Below the pieces are notes generated by a model, which was not told where the DNA came from, made no database searches, and was given only the letters and a program-made list of their open reading frames with translations. This document shows positions 32,203 to 40,813 of a DNA stretch of 64,000 nt, in pieces. The position numbers and the translations under genes are program-made. Every line of letters starts with the position of its first letter. Positions within the stretch are counted from its first letter, which is position 1. The stretch is from Treponema sp. (GTDB taxonomy: Bacteria > Spirochaetota > Spirochaetia > Treponematales > Treponemataceae). The stretch covers positions 248,001-312,000 of the forward strand of contig JAGBGX010000010.1 of assembly GCA_017935745.1 (NCBI GenBank), in the 5' to 3' direction.

Positions 32203-33453
32203 GTGCGTTTTCTTCACAATTGCGCGGCATTCCGGCGGACTGTCCTTGCGGCTGCCGTCTGTCTCCTTTTTTGCGCCGCCGTTTTTTCCCAGGAGCCTCC
32301 GCCCAGAATTTCGGGCTTTTCATTTGACGGACTGAAGCGCACAAAGGAATTTGTCATTCAGCGCGACTTGCAGCGGTTTATAGGAATGGAAATTTCAGAT
32401 TCTGTTTTGCATGACATTGAAACTGTCCTTCAGTCTGAAAATCTGTTCACTGATATTTCGCTTGAAGCTGTTCCGCTTTCTGAAGCTGAGTCAGATATCC
32501 GCATTTCGCTGAATGAAAAAATTTCAATCCTGCCGATTCCGATTGTCGCTGTCACGGACGGCTCTTTTGCAGCCGGAGCGTTTTTTCTTGACTCAAACGC
32601 CATGGGCATGAAAAATACATTTGTAATCGGCGGGCTTTTTTCAGCAAAAATGCTGATGGGAACCGCGCTGTTTGCCCGCCCTGCGTCCGGCAGAATTCCC
32701 GGGATTACAGTGTACACAGGCGTTGCCAAAAAGAATTATGAAATCACTGACACAAAGGAAAACGAACTGTTCAGCTTTGACTCGCTTTCGGTTTCGGGGC
32801 AGCTGCGCCTTACTGAAAAATTCGGCGAGGCGTTTTCTGCGGGAATCGGCACGGGATTCAGCATTATTTCCGTTGACAGTGCGGACGGAATTGCGCAGTG
32901 CATTGAATCTGTAAAGGCGTGGGAAAACTGCGTGTCGCTTTCTGTTTCGGTTTCGGACTGGAACGGAACGTTTATGTCTGAAAAGTCTGCTTCGGCGGAA
33001 GGAAGCGCGGCCGTCACTGCGTGCTCAGATGCCTTTTACGCCGCTGAAGCCAAAATCCGCATTCAGCACCCTGTTACAGAGCGGCTTCGCTTTATTCAAA
33101 GTGCCTGCGCTTTCTGCGGATTTGACACGCCTGTTGTTTTTTACCGCGGCGGCTCCAGTGTTTCTGTCCGTCTTTTTCCTGACGATTTTGTGTCTGAGCG
33201 CCTTGCCGGAATTTCAGCCGGGCTTGAATATGCCCTGCTTCCAACAAGAATCGGCCTTGTCTCTGTGTACGGTGTATATCAGGCCGCCTGCGCAAAGGAA
33301 TTTGACAGCAGCCTTGTGTGCAGCCAGGGTGCAGGGGGCGGACTGCGCCTGTACCTTTCAAAGATTGCATTTCCTGCCTGCGCCTTTGAGATGATATATA
33401 ACATGACGGAACAGAGGGTGAGCACAGGATTTTCGCTTGGAATTTCTTTTTAG
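32203..33453 (+). CDS. small Omp85/BamA-superfamily outer membrane protein
   Basis: 416 residues from a GTG with AAGGGG upstream. Signal peptide, then one POTRA-like domain (ISGFSFDGLKRTKEFVIQRD, IETVLQSENLFTDISLEAV) and about 290 residues of alternating strands ending in Phe (VSTGFSLGISF), as in outer membrane barrels. Much shorter than BamA (about 800 residues) with a single POTRA. May export or insert a special substrate; partners unknown. Confidence 0.7.
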   Translation: MRFLHNCAAFRRTVLAAAVCLLFCAAVFSQEPPPRISGFSFDGLKRTKEFVIQRDLQRFIGMEISDSVLHDIETVLQSENLFTDISLEAVPLSEAESDIRISLNEKISILPIPIVAVTDGSFAAGAFFLDSNAMGMKNTFVIGGLFSAKMLMGTALFARPASGRIPGITVYTGVAKKNYEITDTKENELFSFDSLSVSGQLRLTEKFGEAFSAGIGTGFSIISVDSADGIAQCIESVKAWENCVSLSVSVSDWNGTFMSEKSASAEGSAAVTACSDAFYAAEAKIRIQHPVTERLRFIQSACAFCGFDTPVVFYRGGSSVSVRLFPDDFVSERLAGISAGLEYALLPTRIGLVSVYGVYQAACAKEFDSSLVCSQGAGGGLRLYLSKIAFPACAFEMIYNMTEQRVSTGFSLGISF

Positions 33454-33504
33454 AACTTTTCTGCTGCGCGTGCTGTTTGTGCCGCGTAAACTTCTTGTTT
33501 GGAT

Positions 33505-33538
33505 AAAAAATAGAGCCGCCAGTTTCCCGGCGGCTCTA
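33505..33538 (-). terminator. terminator of hsp20
   Basis: Minus sense TAGAGCCGCC, GGGAAACT loop, GGCGGCTCTA and TTTTTTATCC. A second small hairpin GTTCCC-TTGC-GGGAAC is at 33541-33556. The rest of 33454-33700 is AT-rich and holds no gene. Confidence 0.7.
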
Positions 33539-33699
33539 CCGTTCCCTTGCGGGAACTAAAGGAGAGAGTTTTATCAGCTTTATAAGCTAATATAAACATA
33601 CTAGATTATGGTCGTCTTGTCAATCCTTTTTTTGAAAAAAAATCAAAAATAAGCGCATTTTTGCTGTGCCGCCGGGGCGCGCGGCGGCATCCGGCTTTT

Positions 33700-34128
33700 T
33701 TAGGAAGCCTGGATTGCAATTTTCTTTTCGGCTGTATCCTCCTTGCGTCCGATTTCAACAGAAAGAATGCCGTTCTTGAATGTCGCGCTTACTTTTCCTG
33801 CATCGATGTCTTTCGGAAGGGTGAATGAGCGGCTGAATTCTGCACATGCGCAGCTGCGTTCGCGCAGAATGTACACAGCATCGTCTTTCTTGCAGCACTT
33901 CTTTTCGTCCTCGCCCTTTTCCGCTTTGACTGACGAAATGGTGAGAACATCATTTTTGAGCGTGATGTCCACATCTTTTTCTGTTTTTCCCGGAAGATCC
34001 ATGGACAGCACGTAGCCGTCCTTTTTCTGCACAACGTCTACTTTCGGGGCGCAGGCTGAAGCGCGGTGGTACGGAAATGAAAATCCGTCGTTTCCAAAAA
34101 GTGAATCCAAAAGTGAAAGTTCGTTCAT
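33700..34128 (-). CDS. Hsp20/alpha-crystallin small heat shock protein
   Basis: 142 residues. Alpha-crystallin domain: VDVVQKKDGYVLSMDLPGKT, DVDITLKNDVLTISS, RSFTLPKDIDAGKVSATFKN, GILSVEIGRKE. It holds unfolded proteins for refolding. The inserted loop has a CysCys pair (EKKCCKKDD). The upstream region holds an 11-bp inverted repeat and a -24/-12 type element. Confidence 0.93.
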   Translation of the reverse strand: MNELSLLDSLFGNDGFSFPYHRASACAPKVDVVQKKDGYVLSMDLPGKTEKDVDITLKNDVLTISSVKAEKGEDEKKCCKKDDAVYILRERSCACAEFSRSFTLPKDIDAGKVSATFKNGILSVEIGRKEDTAEKKIAIQAS

Positions 34129-34196
34129 ACTGTTTCTCCTCGCTGCCGGTACGGGGCTGCTTCTGCAGCTTTTGTACGGTCAGCTATTGACTAAGA

Positions 34197-34226
34197 TTTA
34201 GTATGCCGTGTTGCCGGCACACTAAA
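34197..34226 (-). promoter_or_regulatory. inverted repeat operator before hsp20
   Basis: TTTAGTATGCC, eight bases, GGCACACTAAA: 11-bp arms with one mismatch. Not the CIRCE sequence. It would overlap the start point of the -24/-12 promoter below, so a repressor site is likely. Confidence 0.5.
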
Positions 34227-34230
34227 TATA

Positions 34231-34248
34231 TAGCAGATATTGTGCCAA
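34231..34248 (-). promoter_or_regulatory. sigma54-like -24/-12 element before hsp20
   Basis: Minus strand TTGGCACAATATCTGCTA: GG and GC are ten bases apart as needed for RpoN, with one change (C for T) in the -12 box. Confidence 0.45.
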
Positions 34249-34288
34249 GTGAAGGGTCTGAAAAAAATATTTTTGTGGAAAAAAGGGC

Positions 34289-34315
34289 TTGACAAAATGG
34301 CGGGGGGGGTAATCT
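34289..34315 (+). promoter_or_regulatory. promoter with a G8 tract in the spacer
   Basis: TTGACA at 34289, eight G at 34302-34309, and TAATCT at 34310. The spacer is 15 bases now; two more G would make it 17. Such a tract could change by slippage. Confidence 0.5.
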
Positions 34316-34349
34316 GATTTCAACTTTTTATACTTTTAAGGAGAAACGT

Positions 34350-34937
34350 ATGAAGAAAATGATGATTGCCCTTGCGGGCATTGTGTCGGTGATGATGCTT
34401 GCGTCATGCCAGAAGGAAGTGGAAATCGACGGCGATGTGTCAACTGAAAAGACTGAGTATAGATACCGCATGGAAATAACAGGAACCGGCTCGTATGTTC
34501 CGGCTGAATGGGACAAAACTGCTAAGAAGTGGAAAGCAGTGGAAGGAGCAGAAGCTGTTGAGCTTGTTGCAAATAGAGGCTGGCTTAGCTGGGACGACAG
34601 CTATAATTCAAATGAGGAAGACTATGCCATTAATACATGGTATAACGGAGATGTACCTGAAGGAAAAAAAGTATTGCAGTTAAAAGAATTATTTCCTTAT
34701 GATGATAAAGATGAAGCAACTCGTCTGAAAAAATACAGGGAAGTATTCTATCTGCCTGAAGTCGGTACAGAAGATGATGTTGTTACTGTAACAGGCAGCC
34801 CGAGGGACAAGAAGTTCACTGTAGAAATGAAAGACCGTCATGCATATATAAGAGAATACGGTCCCGATGAAAATGGAATATATCAGGACAAATCAAAGAA
34901 TGTTCTGGTTACATTCAGCCTGACATTCACCAGATAA
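34350..34937 (+). CDS. unknown lipoprotein
   Basis: 195 residues. Signal peptide MKKMMIALAGIVSVMMLASC with the lipidated Cys at 20. The mature part is rich in Trp, Tyr and acidic residues, with no recognised domain. AAGGAG precedes the ATG. The AT-rich body and the promoter poly-G tract suggest a surface antigen under changing expression. Confidence 0.75.
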   Translation: MKKMMIALAGIVSVMMLASCQKEVEIDGDVSTEKTEYRYRMEITGTGSYVPAEWDKTAKKWKAVEGAEAVELVANRGWLSWDDSYNSNEEDYAINTWYNGDVPEGKKVLQLKELFPYDDKDEATRLKKYREVFYLPEVGTEDDVVTVTGSPRDKKFTVEMKDRHAYIREYGPDENGIYQDKSKNVLVTFSLTFTR

Positions 34938-34970
34938 ACCGCTTTTGTCTCAAGCGGCATAAGCCTCCTG

Positions 34971-35020
34971 AAGCGCCTTTTGTGATGCAGATTGCTGTAT
35001 CGCAGAAGGCGCTTTTTTTT
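34971..35020 (+). terminator. terminator after the lipoprotein gene
   Basis: Imperfect stem of about 20 bp: AAGCGCCTT...AAGGCGCTT outer arms, then eight T. Confidence 0.85.
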
Positions 35021-35171
35021 GCATGAGGCAAAAGCTTTTTGCTCCGTGCAGGGGGTGTGCATTCTTTTGGCTCACCGCCATTTTTTTTGGGAAAAAAGTG
35101 TGTCAAAGTGCGCTGAATTTTTTTCAGCTGAAAAAAATTTGATTCAAAATGGCTATAAATAAGAACATTTG

Positions 35172-35200
35172 TTGACGCTATAAGAAAATGCCGTTATAAT
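35172..35200 (+). promoter_or_regulatory. strong ppdK promoter
   Basis: TTGACG at 35172, 17 bases, perfect TATAAT at 35195; a GGAGG site follows ten bases before the start codon. Confidence 0.8.
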
Positions 35201-35230
35201 TTTACCTACATATAGATATGGAGGACATTA

Positions 35231-38185
35231 ATGGCTAAGACCAAATATGTTTATTTCTTTGGAGACGGTGCCGCTGACGGCGATGCGTCAATGCGCGCTG
35301 AACTTGGAGGCAAAGGAGCGAACCTTGCCGAAATGGCTACAATAGGACTTCCTGTTCCGCCGGGCTTTACGATTTCCACCGATGTATGCCAGCTTTTTTA
35401 CAAGCTCGGGCGCAAGTATCCGGCTGATTTGAATGCGGAAGTAGACAAGTATCTTGCAAAGCTTGAAAAGTCTTACGGCAAGAAGCTTGGCGACGCAAAG
35501 GATCCTCTTCTTGTTTCCGTCCGCTCAGGCGCTGCAATTTCTATGCCGGGCATGATGGACACGATTCTCAATCTCGGACTTAACGATGAGTCAGTTCTCG
35601 GGCTTGCAAGCAAGACGCAGAATCCGCGCTTTGCATGGGATGCATACCGCCGCTTTATTCAGATGTTCGGCGATGTTGCGATGGGTGTTGACCATGATAA
35701 ATTTGAAGAAATCCTTGAAAATGCAAAAGCCAAGGCAGGCGTAAAGCTTGACAAGGACTTGAGCGCCGAGCAGCTTAAGGAAGTTGTTTCCCAGTACAAG
35801 GCGCTGTACAAGCGCGAGAAAGGCGAGGACTTCCCGCAGGATCCGAAAAAGCAGATGTGGGGCGCAATCGGAGCTGTCTTTGGCTCATGGATGAATCCGC
35901 GCGCAATCAAGTACCGCGAGCTGAACGGAATCAAGGAAGGCGCGCTCAAGGGAACCGCTGTTACTGTTATGGCGATGGTGTTCGGAAACAAGGGCGAGAC
36001 TTCTGGAACAGGTGTCTGCTTCAGCCGTGACCCTTCAACTGGTGTGAACGAATTCATGGGCGAGTACCTCATGAACGCGCAGGGTGAAGATGTTGTTGCC
36101 GGAATCCGCACGCCTCAGAAGCTTTCCCAGCTTGAAGAGACAAACAAGCCTATTTATGATCAGCTGTGCAAAATCCGCGCAAAGCTCGAAAAGCACTACC
36201 GCGACATGCAGGACATGGAGTTTACTGTTGAAGAAGGAAAGCTCTTTATGCTCCAGTGCCGCAACGGAAAGCGCACTGCCGCTGCTGCCGTCAAGATGGC
36301 TGTTGACATGGTTGCTGAAAAGCTTATCACAAAGGAACAGGCGCTGCTGCGCGTGGAGCCTGTTCAGCTGAACCAGCTGCTTCTTCCGACGCTTGATCCT
36401 GCCGCTGTGAAAAAGGCTGTTGCAATTGCGTCCGGCCTGAATGCTTCTCCGGGAGCCGGCTGCGGACAGATTGTCTTTACAGCTGACGAAGCGGTGAAGA
36501 TGAATGATGCCGGAAAGAAAGTGCTGCTTGTACGCAAGGAGACTTCTCCTGATGACATTGCCGGAATGGCAGTTGCAAAGGGAATCCTCACTTCAACAGG
36601 CGGACGCACTTCTCACGCTGCTGTTGTTGCCCGCGGAATGGGAACGCCGTGCGTATGCGGATGCGAAGCCGTAAAATTCCCCGGCGGAGACAAAGTCATT
36701 ATCGGAAGCAAGACGTTCAGCAAGGGCGACTTCATTACAATTGACGGCTCTACAGGCCATGTGTACGAAGGCCAGCTTGCAGTAAAAGATGCCGAAGTTT
36801 CCGGCGATTTTGCTACATTCCTCGGCTGGGCAGATGAAATCCGCGAAAAGTCTGTGCGCAAGACTGCCTCTGGAAAAACGGTAAGAGGATTTGAAGTGCG
36901 CGCAAACGGAGACACGCCGAAGAACGCGCAGGATGCGTTCCGCTTTGGAGCTGCCGGAATCGGTCTGTGCCGCACCGAGCACATGTTCTTTGACGAGCCG
37001 AAGCTCACTTCATTCCAGAAGATGATCATTTCTGAAAATCAGGAAGCGCGCAGGCAGAACCTCAAGGCTATTCTTCCGCTGCAGGAAAAGGACTTCTATG
37101 AAATCATCAAGACAATGGAAGGCCGCCCGGTGACAATCCGCCTTCTTGATCCGCCGCTCAACGAATTCATTCAGGCTGAAAGCGATGCGCAGAAAGATGC
37201 GCTTGCAAGAAAGCTTGGAGTTGACAAGGCAGTGCTTGCTGAGAAAGTTGCCGCTCTGAATGAGCACAACCCGATGCTCGGACACCGCGGCTGCCGCCTT
37301 GCAATCACCTATCCTGAGATTTATGAAATGCAGGTTGAGGCGATTGCCCGTGCCACTGCGAAGCTTGACAAGGAAGGCGTAAAGCACAGCGTTCAGATTA
37401 TGATTCCGAACGTCATTTCCTACAAGGAAGTTGCGCAGATCCGCGAACAGGCAGAGGCTGTCATTGCAAAAGTGAATGAGACGCAGGGAACAAAACTTTC
37501 ATTTGAAATCGGAACAATGGTTGAATTCCCGCGTGCAGCTCTGAGCGCAGACAAGCTTGCACAGTATGCAGACTTCTTCAGCTTCGGAACAAACGACCTT
37601 TCACAGACAACATTCGGCTTCAGCCGCGATGACTACTCTAAGTTCATCGATGCGTATCTCAAGGTGAATGATGTTGAAAAGGGACCGATTCTTGACGAGG
37701 ATCCGTTCAATGTCCTTGATGCTGACGGTCCTGGCGCGCTGATGGAAATTGCGGAAGCGAAAGGCCGCTCTGTAAAGTCAGACCTGCACCTTGGAATCTG
37801 CGGCGAGCACGGCGGAGATCCTGAGTCAATTGCGCTGTGCTACAAGCTCGGCCTGAACTACGTTTCATGCTCTCCGTTCCGCGTTCCGCTGGCACGGCTT
37901 GCGGGCGCGCAGGCAATCATCAAGGCTGCTCTTGCTGCAAAGGCGGCGAAGGCTCCGGCAAAGAAAAAGGCTCCTGCCAAAACGGCAGCTGCTGAAAAGA
38001 AAGCTCCGGCAAAAAAAGCCTCTGCTGCCAAAAAGACAGCCTCTTCTGCAAAGAAGGCTCCCGCCAAAAAAGCTCCGGCTAAAAAGGCGGCTGCTGAAAA
38101 GAAGACTCCCGGCAGAAAGCCTGCTGCCAAAAAGACAGCGTCTTCTGCAAAAAAGGCTCCTGCTAAAAGGACATCAAAGAAATAA
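35231..38185 (+). CDS. ppdK: pyruvate, phosphate dikinase with histone-H1-like C-terminal tail
   Basis: 984 residues; ordinary PPDK has about 870-890. Nucleotide-binding half (LGGKGANLAEMATIGLPVPP), the phosphohistidine site with His462 in GGRTSHAAVVARG, and the PEP/pyruvate barrel ending with the Cys in ICGEHGGDPES are all intact. It interconverts pyruvate, ATP and Pi with PEP, AMP and PPi, a key step of PPi-linked glycolysis in anaerobes. From about residue 902 an 83-residue tail of Ala, Lys and Pro follows (AKKAPAKK-like units, 28 Lys). It resembles eukaryotic H1 and bacterial H1-like or HU tails. Strong promoter and GGAGG show high expression. Confidence 0.95.
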   Translation: MAKTKYVYFFGDGAADGDASMRAELGGKGANLAEMATIGLPVPPGFTISTDVCQLFYKLGRKYPADLNAEVDKYLAKLEKSYGKKLGDAKDPLLVSVRSGAAISMPGMMDTILNLGLNDESVLGLASKTQNPRFAWDAYRRFIQMFGDVAMGVDHDKFEEILENAKAKAGVKLDKDLSAEQLKEVVSQYKALYKREKGEDFPQDPKKQMWGAIGAVFGSWMNPRAIKYRELNGIKEGALKGTAVTVMAMVFGNKGETSGTGVCFSRDPSTGVNEFMGEYLMNAQGEDVVAGIRTPQKLSQLEETNKPIYDQLCKIRAKLEKHYRDMQDMEFTVEEGKLFMLQCRNGKRTAAAAVKMAVDMVAEKLITKEQALLRVEPVQLNQLLLPTLDPAAVKKAVAIASGLNASPGAGCGQIVFTADEAVKMNDAGKKVLLVRKETSPDDIAGMAVAKGILTSTGGRTSHAAVVARGMGTPCVCGCEAVKFPGGDKVIIGSKTFSKGDFITIDGSTGHVYEGQLAVKDAEVSGDFATFLGWADEIREKSVRKTASGKTVRGFEVRANGDTPKNAQDAFRFGAAGIGLCRTEHMFFDEPKLTSFQKMIISENQEARRQNLKAILPLQEKDFYEIIKTMEGRPVTIRLLDPPLNEFIQAESDAQKDALARKLGVDKAVLAEKVAALNEHNPMLGHRGCRLAITYPEIYEMQVEAIARATAKLDKEGVKHSVQIMIPNVISYKEVAQIREQAEAVIAKVNETQGTKLSFEIGTMVEFPRAALSADKLAQYADFFSFGTNDLSQTTFGFSRDDYSKFIDAYLKVNDVEKGPILDEDPFNVLDADGPGALMEIAEAKGRSVKSDLHLGICGEHGGDPESIALCYKLGLNYVSCSPFRVPLARLAGAQAIIKAALAAKAAKAPAKKKAPAKTAAAEKKAPAKKASAAKKTASSAKKAPAKKAPAKKAAAEKKTPGRKPAAKKTASSAKKAPAKRTSKK
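37934..38182 (+). repeat. repetitive KAPAKK-coding region in ppdK
   Basis: Imperfect repeats coding for AKK/APAKK units; longest near-duplicates encode KKTASSAKKAPAK, present twice (about residues 933-946 and 967-980). Such DNA can change length by recombination. Confidence 0.75.
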
Positions 38186-38200
38186 GCTGTAAGGCGCTTG

Positions 38201-38231
38201 TCCCCTCAGGAGCAATCTTGAGGGGATTTTT
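38201..38231 (+). terminator. ppdK terminator
   Basis: TCCCCTCA...TGAGGGGA stem and five T. Confidence 0.85.
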
Positions 38232-38257
38232 GCTTTGCAGTAAATCAATCCTGAATT

Positions 38258-39055
38258 ATGAAGGCAATTTCTAATTTTCACACTCACACGCATCTGTGTC
38301 GCCATGCGTCCGGGCGTCCTGCTGATTATGTTGAGCAGGCTCTGAAGGAAGGGTGTTCGGCTCTTGGCTTCAGCGACCATTGTCCGTATCCAGACAGCTT
38401 TTTTGACTGCTGGCCGGAAATCCGCATGACTGAAGATGAAGCTGCGGAATATGATCAGGACATACTTGAGGCAAGGGAAATGGCAAGTTTTCCTGTTTTC
38501 CAGGGGTATGAATGTGAATGGGAAGCGGAATACGGATCGTGGTACGATGAGCTGAAGGATTCATATCATGCTGATTATCTTGTGCTTGGCGCGCACTGGG
38601 TGACGGACGGGAAAAGCCACATTTATATTCCGCGCGTTGAAAGCCCTTCGCTTTTAAACGCATATATTGACCAGACAATCGACGGAATGAGAAGCGGTCA
38701 TTTTGCGTTTCTGGCGCATCCCGACCTGTTTATGGCAGGGTACAAGGAATGGGACGAGCAGGCAAAGGCGTGCAGCCAGGCGATTCTTGATGCTGCCGCA
38801 GATCTGGATCTCCCGGTTGAAATAAACGGGCTTGGAATGTCGCGTGCCTTGAGCAGCACACGGCGGGGAATGCGCTATGCGTATCCGTATGTTGAATTCT
38901 GGGAGATGGCAGCTCTTACAAATGTGCGTGTCATCTGCAATTCTGATGCGCATGAGCCTTCTGATGTAATTATAAACGCGTGGAAGGCACGTGATTTTGC
39001 CGGGCGCTTCGGAATTGAGCCTATGGAGTTTCCATCCTTCTGCGGTAACAGTTGA
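38258..39055 (+). CDS. PHP-family histidinol-phosphatase-like protein
   Basis: 265 residues. Metal-site motifs of the PHP fold are in order: NFHTHTHLCRHASG, GFSDHCPYPD, GYECEWE, LGAHWV, LAHPDLFM and CNSDAHEP. This is the HisJ/HisK-type phosphatase branch of about 260-280 residues, which splits histidinol phosphate; other phosphoesters are possible since no his gene is near. The ATG has no strong ribosome site. The last 35 bases overlap the end of the DHFR gene on the other strand. Confidence 0.85.
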   Translation: MKAISNFHTHTHLCRHASGRPADYVEQALKEGCSALGFSDHCPYPDSFFDCWPEIRMTEDEAAEYDQDILEAREMASFPVFQGYECEWEAEYGSWYDELKDSYHADYLVLGAHWVTDGKSHIYIPRVESPSLLNAYIDQTIDGMRSGHFAFLAHPDLFMAGYKEWDEQAKACSQAILDAAADLDLPVEINGLGMSRALSSTRRGMRYAYPYVEFWEMAALTNVRVICNSDAHEPSDVIINAWKARDFAGRFGIEPMEFPSFCGNS

Positions 39056-39551
39056 ATGTCAAAAGCCCGGCTTCCTCGGACTGGGTAAGCTTCCACAGCG
39101 CGCTGTCCGGCTTCTGCATAAAGACGCTTGCCTCGGGAAACTGCGCGCGGAACACAGTCTCGTAAACCGTTCCGTCCACAAGCCGGCTGCTGAATGCCTT
39201 GGAAAAAAGCTTTGCTCCGCCGATCAGGAAAATGCGGCTTCCGCTGAATCCGGCGGAATGCAGTGCCTGCACAGCTGCTTCAATTGACGGAAAAAAAGTG
39301 AACTTCTTTTCATTGAGCGGAGCGGCTTCTGCCTGATTCTGTATGACGACATTCATTCTGTCCTTGAGCGGGGCGCGGAATGTTTTGAATGTGTTGAATC
39401 CCATGATGACGGCTCCGCCTGATGTGAGCTGCCTGAAGCGGTTCATGTCGGCTCTGAATTCAGCTTGAAGCTGTGCGCTGTTTTTCCATGGAAGGCTTCC
39501 GTCAGCGAGCGCGAATTCTCCGTTCAGTCCGCGGGCATACACTGCGTTCAT
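39021..39551 (-). CDS. folA: divergent dihydrofolate reductase
   Basis: 176 residues from the ATG at 39551, whose ATGA overlaps the fabF-like stop. DHFR pattern: NAVYARGLNGEFALADGSLPW, VIMGFNTFKTF (usually MGRKT), MNVVIQNQ, SRIFLIGGAKLFSKAF. It should reduce dihydrofolate with NADPH, but the changed MGRKT loop and short C-terminus suggest altered cofactor binding. Its coupling with fabG and fabF genes is unusual. Overlaps the PHP gene tail to tail by 35 bases. Confidence 0.75.
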   Translation of the reverse strand: MNAVYARGLNGEFALADGSLPWKNSAQLQAEFRADMNRFRQLTSGGAVIMGFNTFKTFRAPLKDRMNVVIQNQAEAAPLNEKKFTFFPSIEAAVQALHSAGFSGSRIFLIGGAKLFSKAFSSRLVDGTVYETVFRAQFPEASVFMQKPDSALWKLTQSEEAGLLTFNCYRRRMETP

Positions 39552-40813
39552 TGCCCGGTCCATTTCTTAAAGATGAGCGATGTGTTCACTCCTGCGAACG
39601 CAAAATTGTTCGACATTACATATTCTGTGCTGATGATTCTTCCGCTTCCCTGAATATAGTCGAGCGGCGCGCACTCGGGGTCGGTTTCATGCAGATTGAG
39701 GTTCGGATGAAAATAGCCTTCGTTCATCATGCAGATAGAAAGCCATGCTTCAACAGCTCCGCATGCGCCGAGCGTGTGTCCGATGTAGCTTTTTGTTGTG
39801 CTGACGGGAACAGGACGCTTGAAGACTGAATAGACTGCGTGGCTTTCGGCTATGTCGCCGTGCGGAGTTGCTGTTCCGTGCGCATTTATATAGCCGATTT
39901 TTTCGCCTGTGATTCCTGCATCGCTTAAGGCAAGCTCAAGCGCAGCCGCCTGCGTTTCGGGATTGGGGCTTGTGATATGCATGCCGTCCATGTTTGTTGC
40001 GAATCCGGCGGCTTCCGCGTAAATGTGCGCGTTGCGCTTCACTGCGTGCTCCAGATCCTCAAGAATCAGCGTTCCGCTTCCTTCTCCGATGACAAGCCCG
40101 TCGCGGTTTTTGTCCCATGCTTTCGGTGTTTTTTCCGGGGAGCTGTTTAAAATGCTTGCGGCTCCCATCACGTCAAAAATAGCTGAGTCTGCTGCGGAAA
40201 GCTCGTCGGCGCCTCCGGCAATCATTATGTCCGCCCGCCCGTCTTCAATGGCTTCGCAGGCGTATCCGATTGCCTGGCTTCCTGATGTGCAGGCTGTGTC
40301 CGTGACAATCATCCTTCCGCGGACTGAATAGAAGATGCTCAGGTTTGCGGCGCATGTCTGGGGCATGCACTTTATATATGTCTGGGAGTCAACTTTTGAA
40401 GTGTCGCCGTTCTGAACCATTCCGCACAAGTCGGCAAGCGCGTCCATGGAGCCCATGCAGGAGCCGTATGCAATTCCTGTGCGGCCGCTGTGAAGCTCTT
40501 CTGAAGCGTTTCCCTGGGAGTCAATCAGATTTGCCATGCGCAGCGCATCATCTGTCGCAACGAGAGAAAGCAGCGCAACGCGCCCCATGCCGCGGACTTT
40601 TTTCCGGGGAAACTTCGGAAGCTCGCCAGTGTACGGGCAGGCAAGCCGCGTGTTCATCCGGGGAAAGGAGTCCCAGCTTTTCATGTACTGGATCTTGTTT
40701 TTTCCGGCTTTGAGCGATGCAAGAGCCTCGCTCCATGTCCGGCCCAGCTCTGTGAGCATTCCGGCGCCAGTTACAGCGACGCGGCGCTTTCCGTTCGGTT
40801 TTGTAAACGTCAT
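39548..40813 (-). CDS. beta-ketoacyl synthase, aryl-polyene type
   Basis: 421 residues. Catalytic Cys in TDTACTSGSQAIGYA, His in NAHGTATPHGDIAES and Lys/His in TTKSYIGHTLGACGA, as in FabF-type KSII. The details (MNTRLACPYTGELP, RKKVRGMGRVALLS, GYFHPNLNLHETDPECAPLDYI, SNNFAFAGVNTSLIF) follow the ketosynthases of aryl polyene clusters more closely than housekeeping FabF. It overlaps fabG by ATGA. No chain-length factor, dehydratase, acyl carrier protein or ammonia-lyase is near, so a full pathway is not visible here. Confidence 0.85.
   Translation of the reverse strand: MTFTKPNGKRRVAVTGAGMLTELGRTWSEALASLKAGKNKIQYMKSWDSFPRMNTRLACPYTGELPKFPRKKVRGMGRVALLSLVATDDALRMANLIDSQGNASEELHSGRTGIAYGSCMGSMDALADLCGMVQNGDTSKVDSQTYIKCMPQTCAANLSIFYSVRGRMIVTDTACTSGSQAIGYACEAIEDGRADIMIAGGADELSAADSAIFDVMGAASILNSSPEKTPKAWDKNRDGLVIGEGSGTLILEDLEHAVKRNAHIYAEAAGFATNMDGMHITSPNPETQAAALELALSDAGITGEKIGYINAHGTATPHGDIAESHAVYSVFKRPVPVSTTKSYIGHTLGACGAVEAWLSICMMNEGYFHPNLNLHETDPECAPLDYIQGSGRIISTEYVMSNNFAFAGVNTSLIFKKWTGQ

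Noticed and set aside
33541-33600. Possible small RNA downstream of the Omp85-like gene
   Set aside because: Two short hairpins are present, but no promoter or known RNA motif; the larger hairpin fits the hsp20 terminator.
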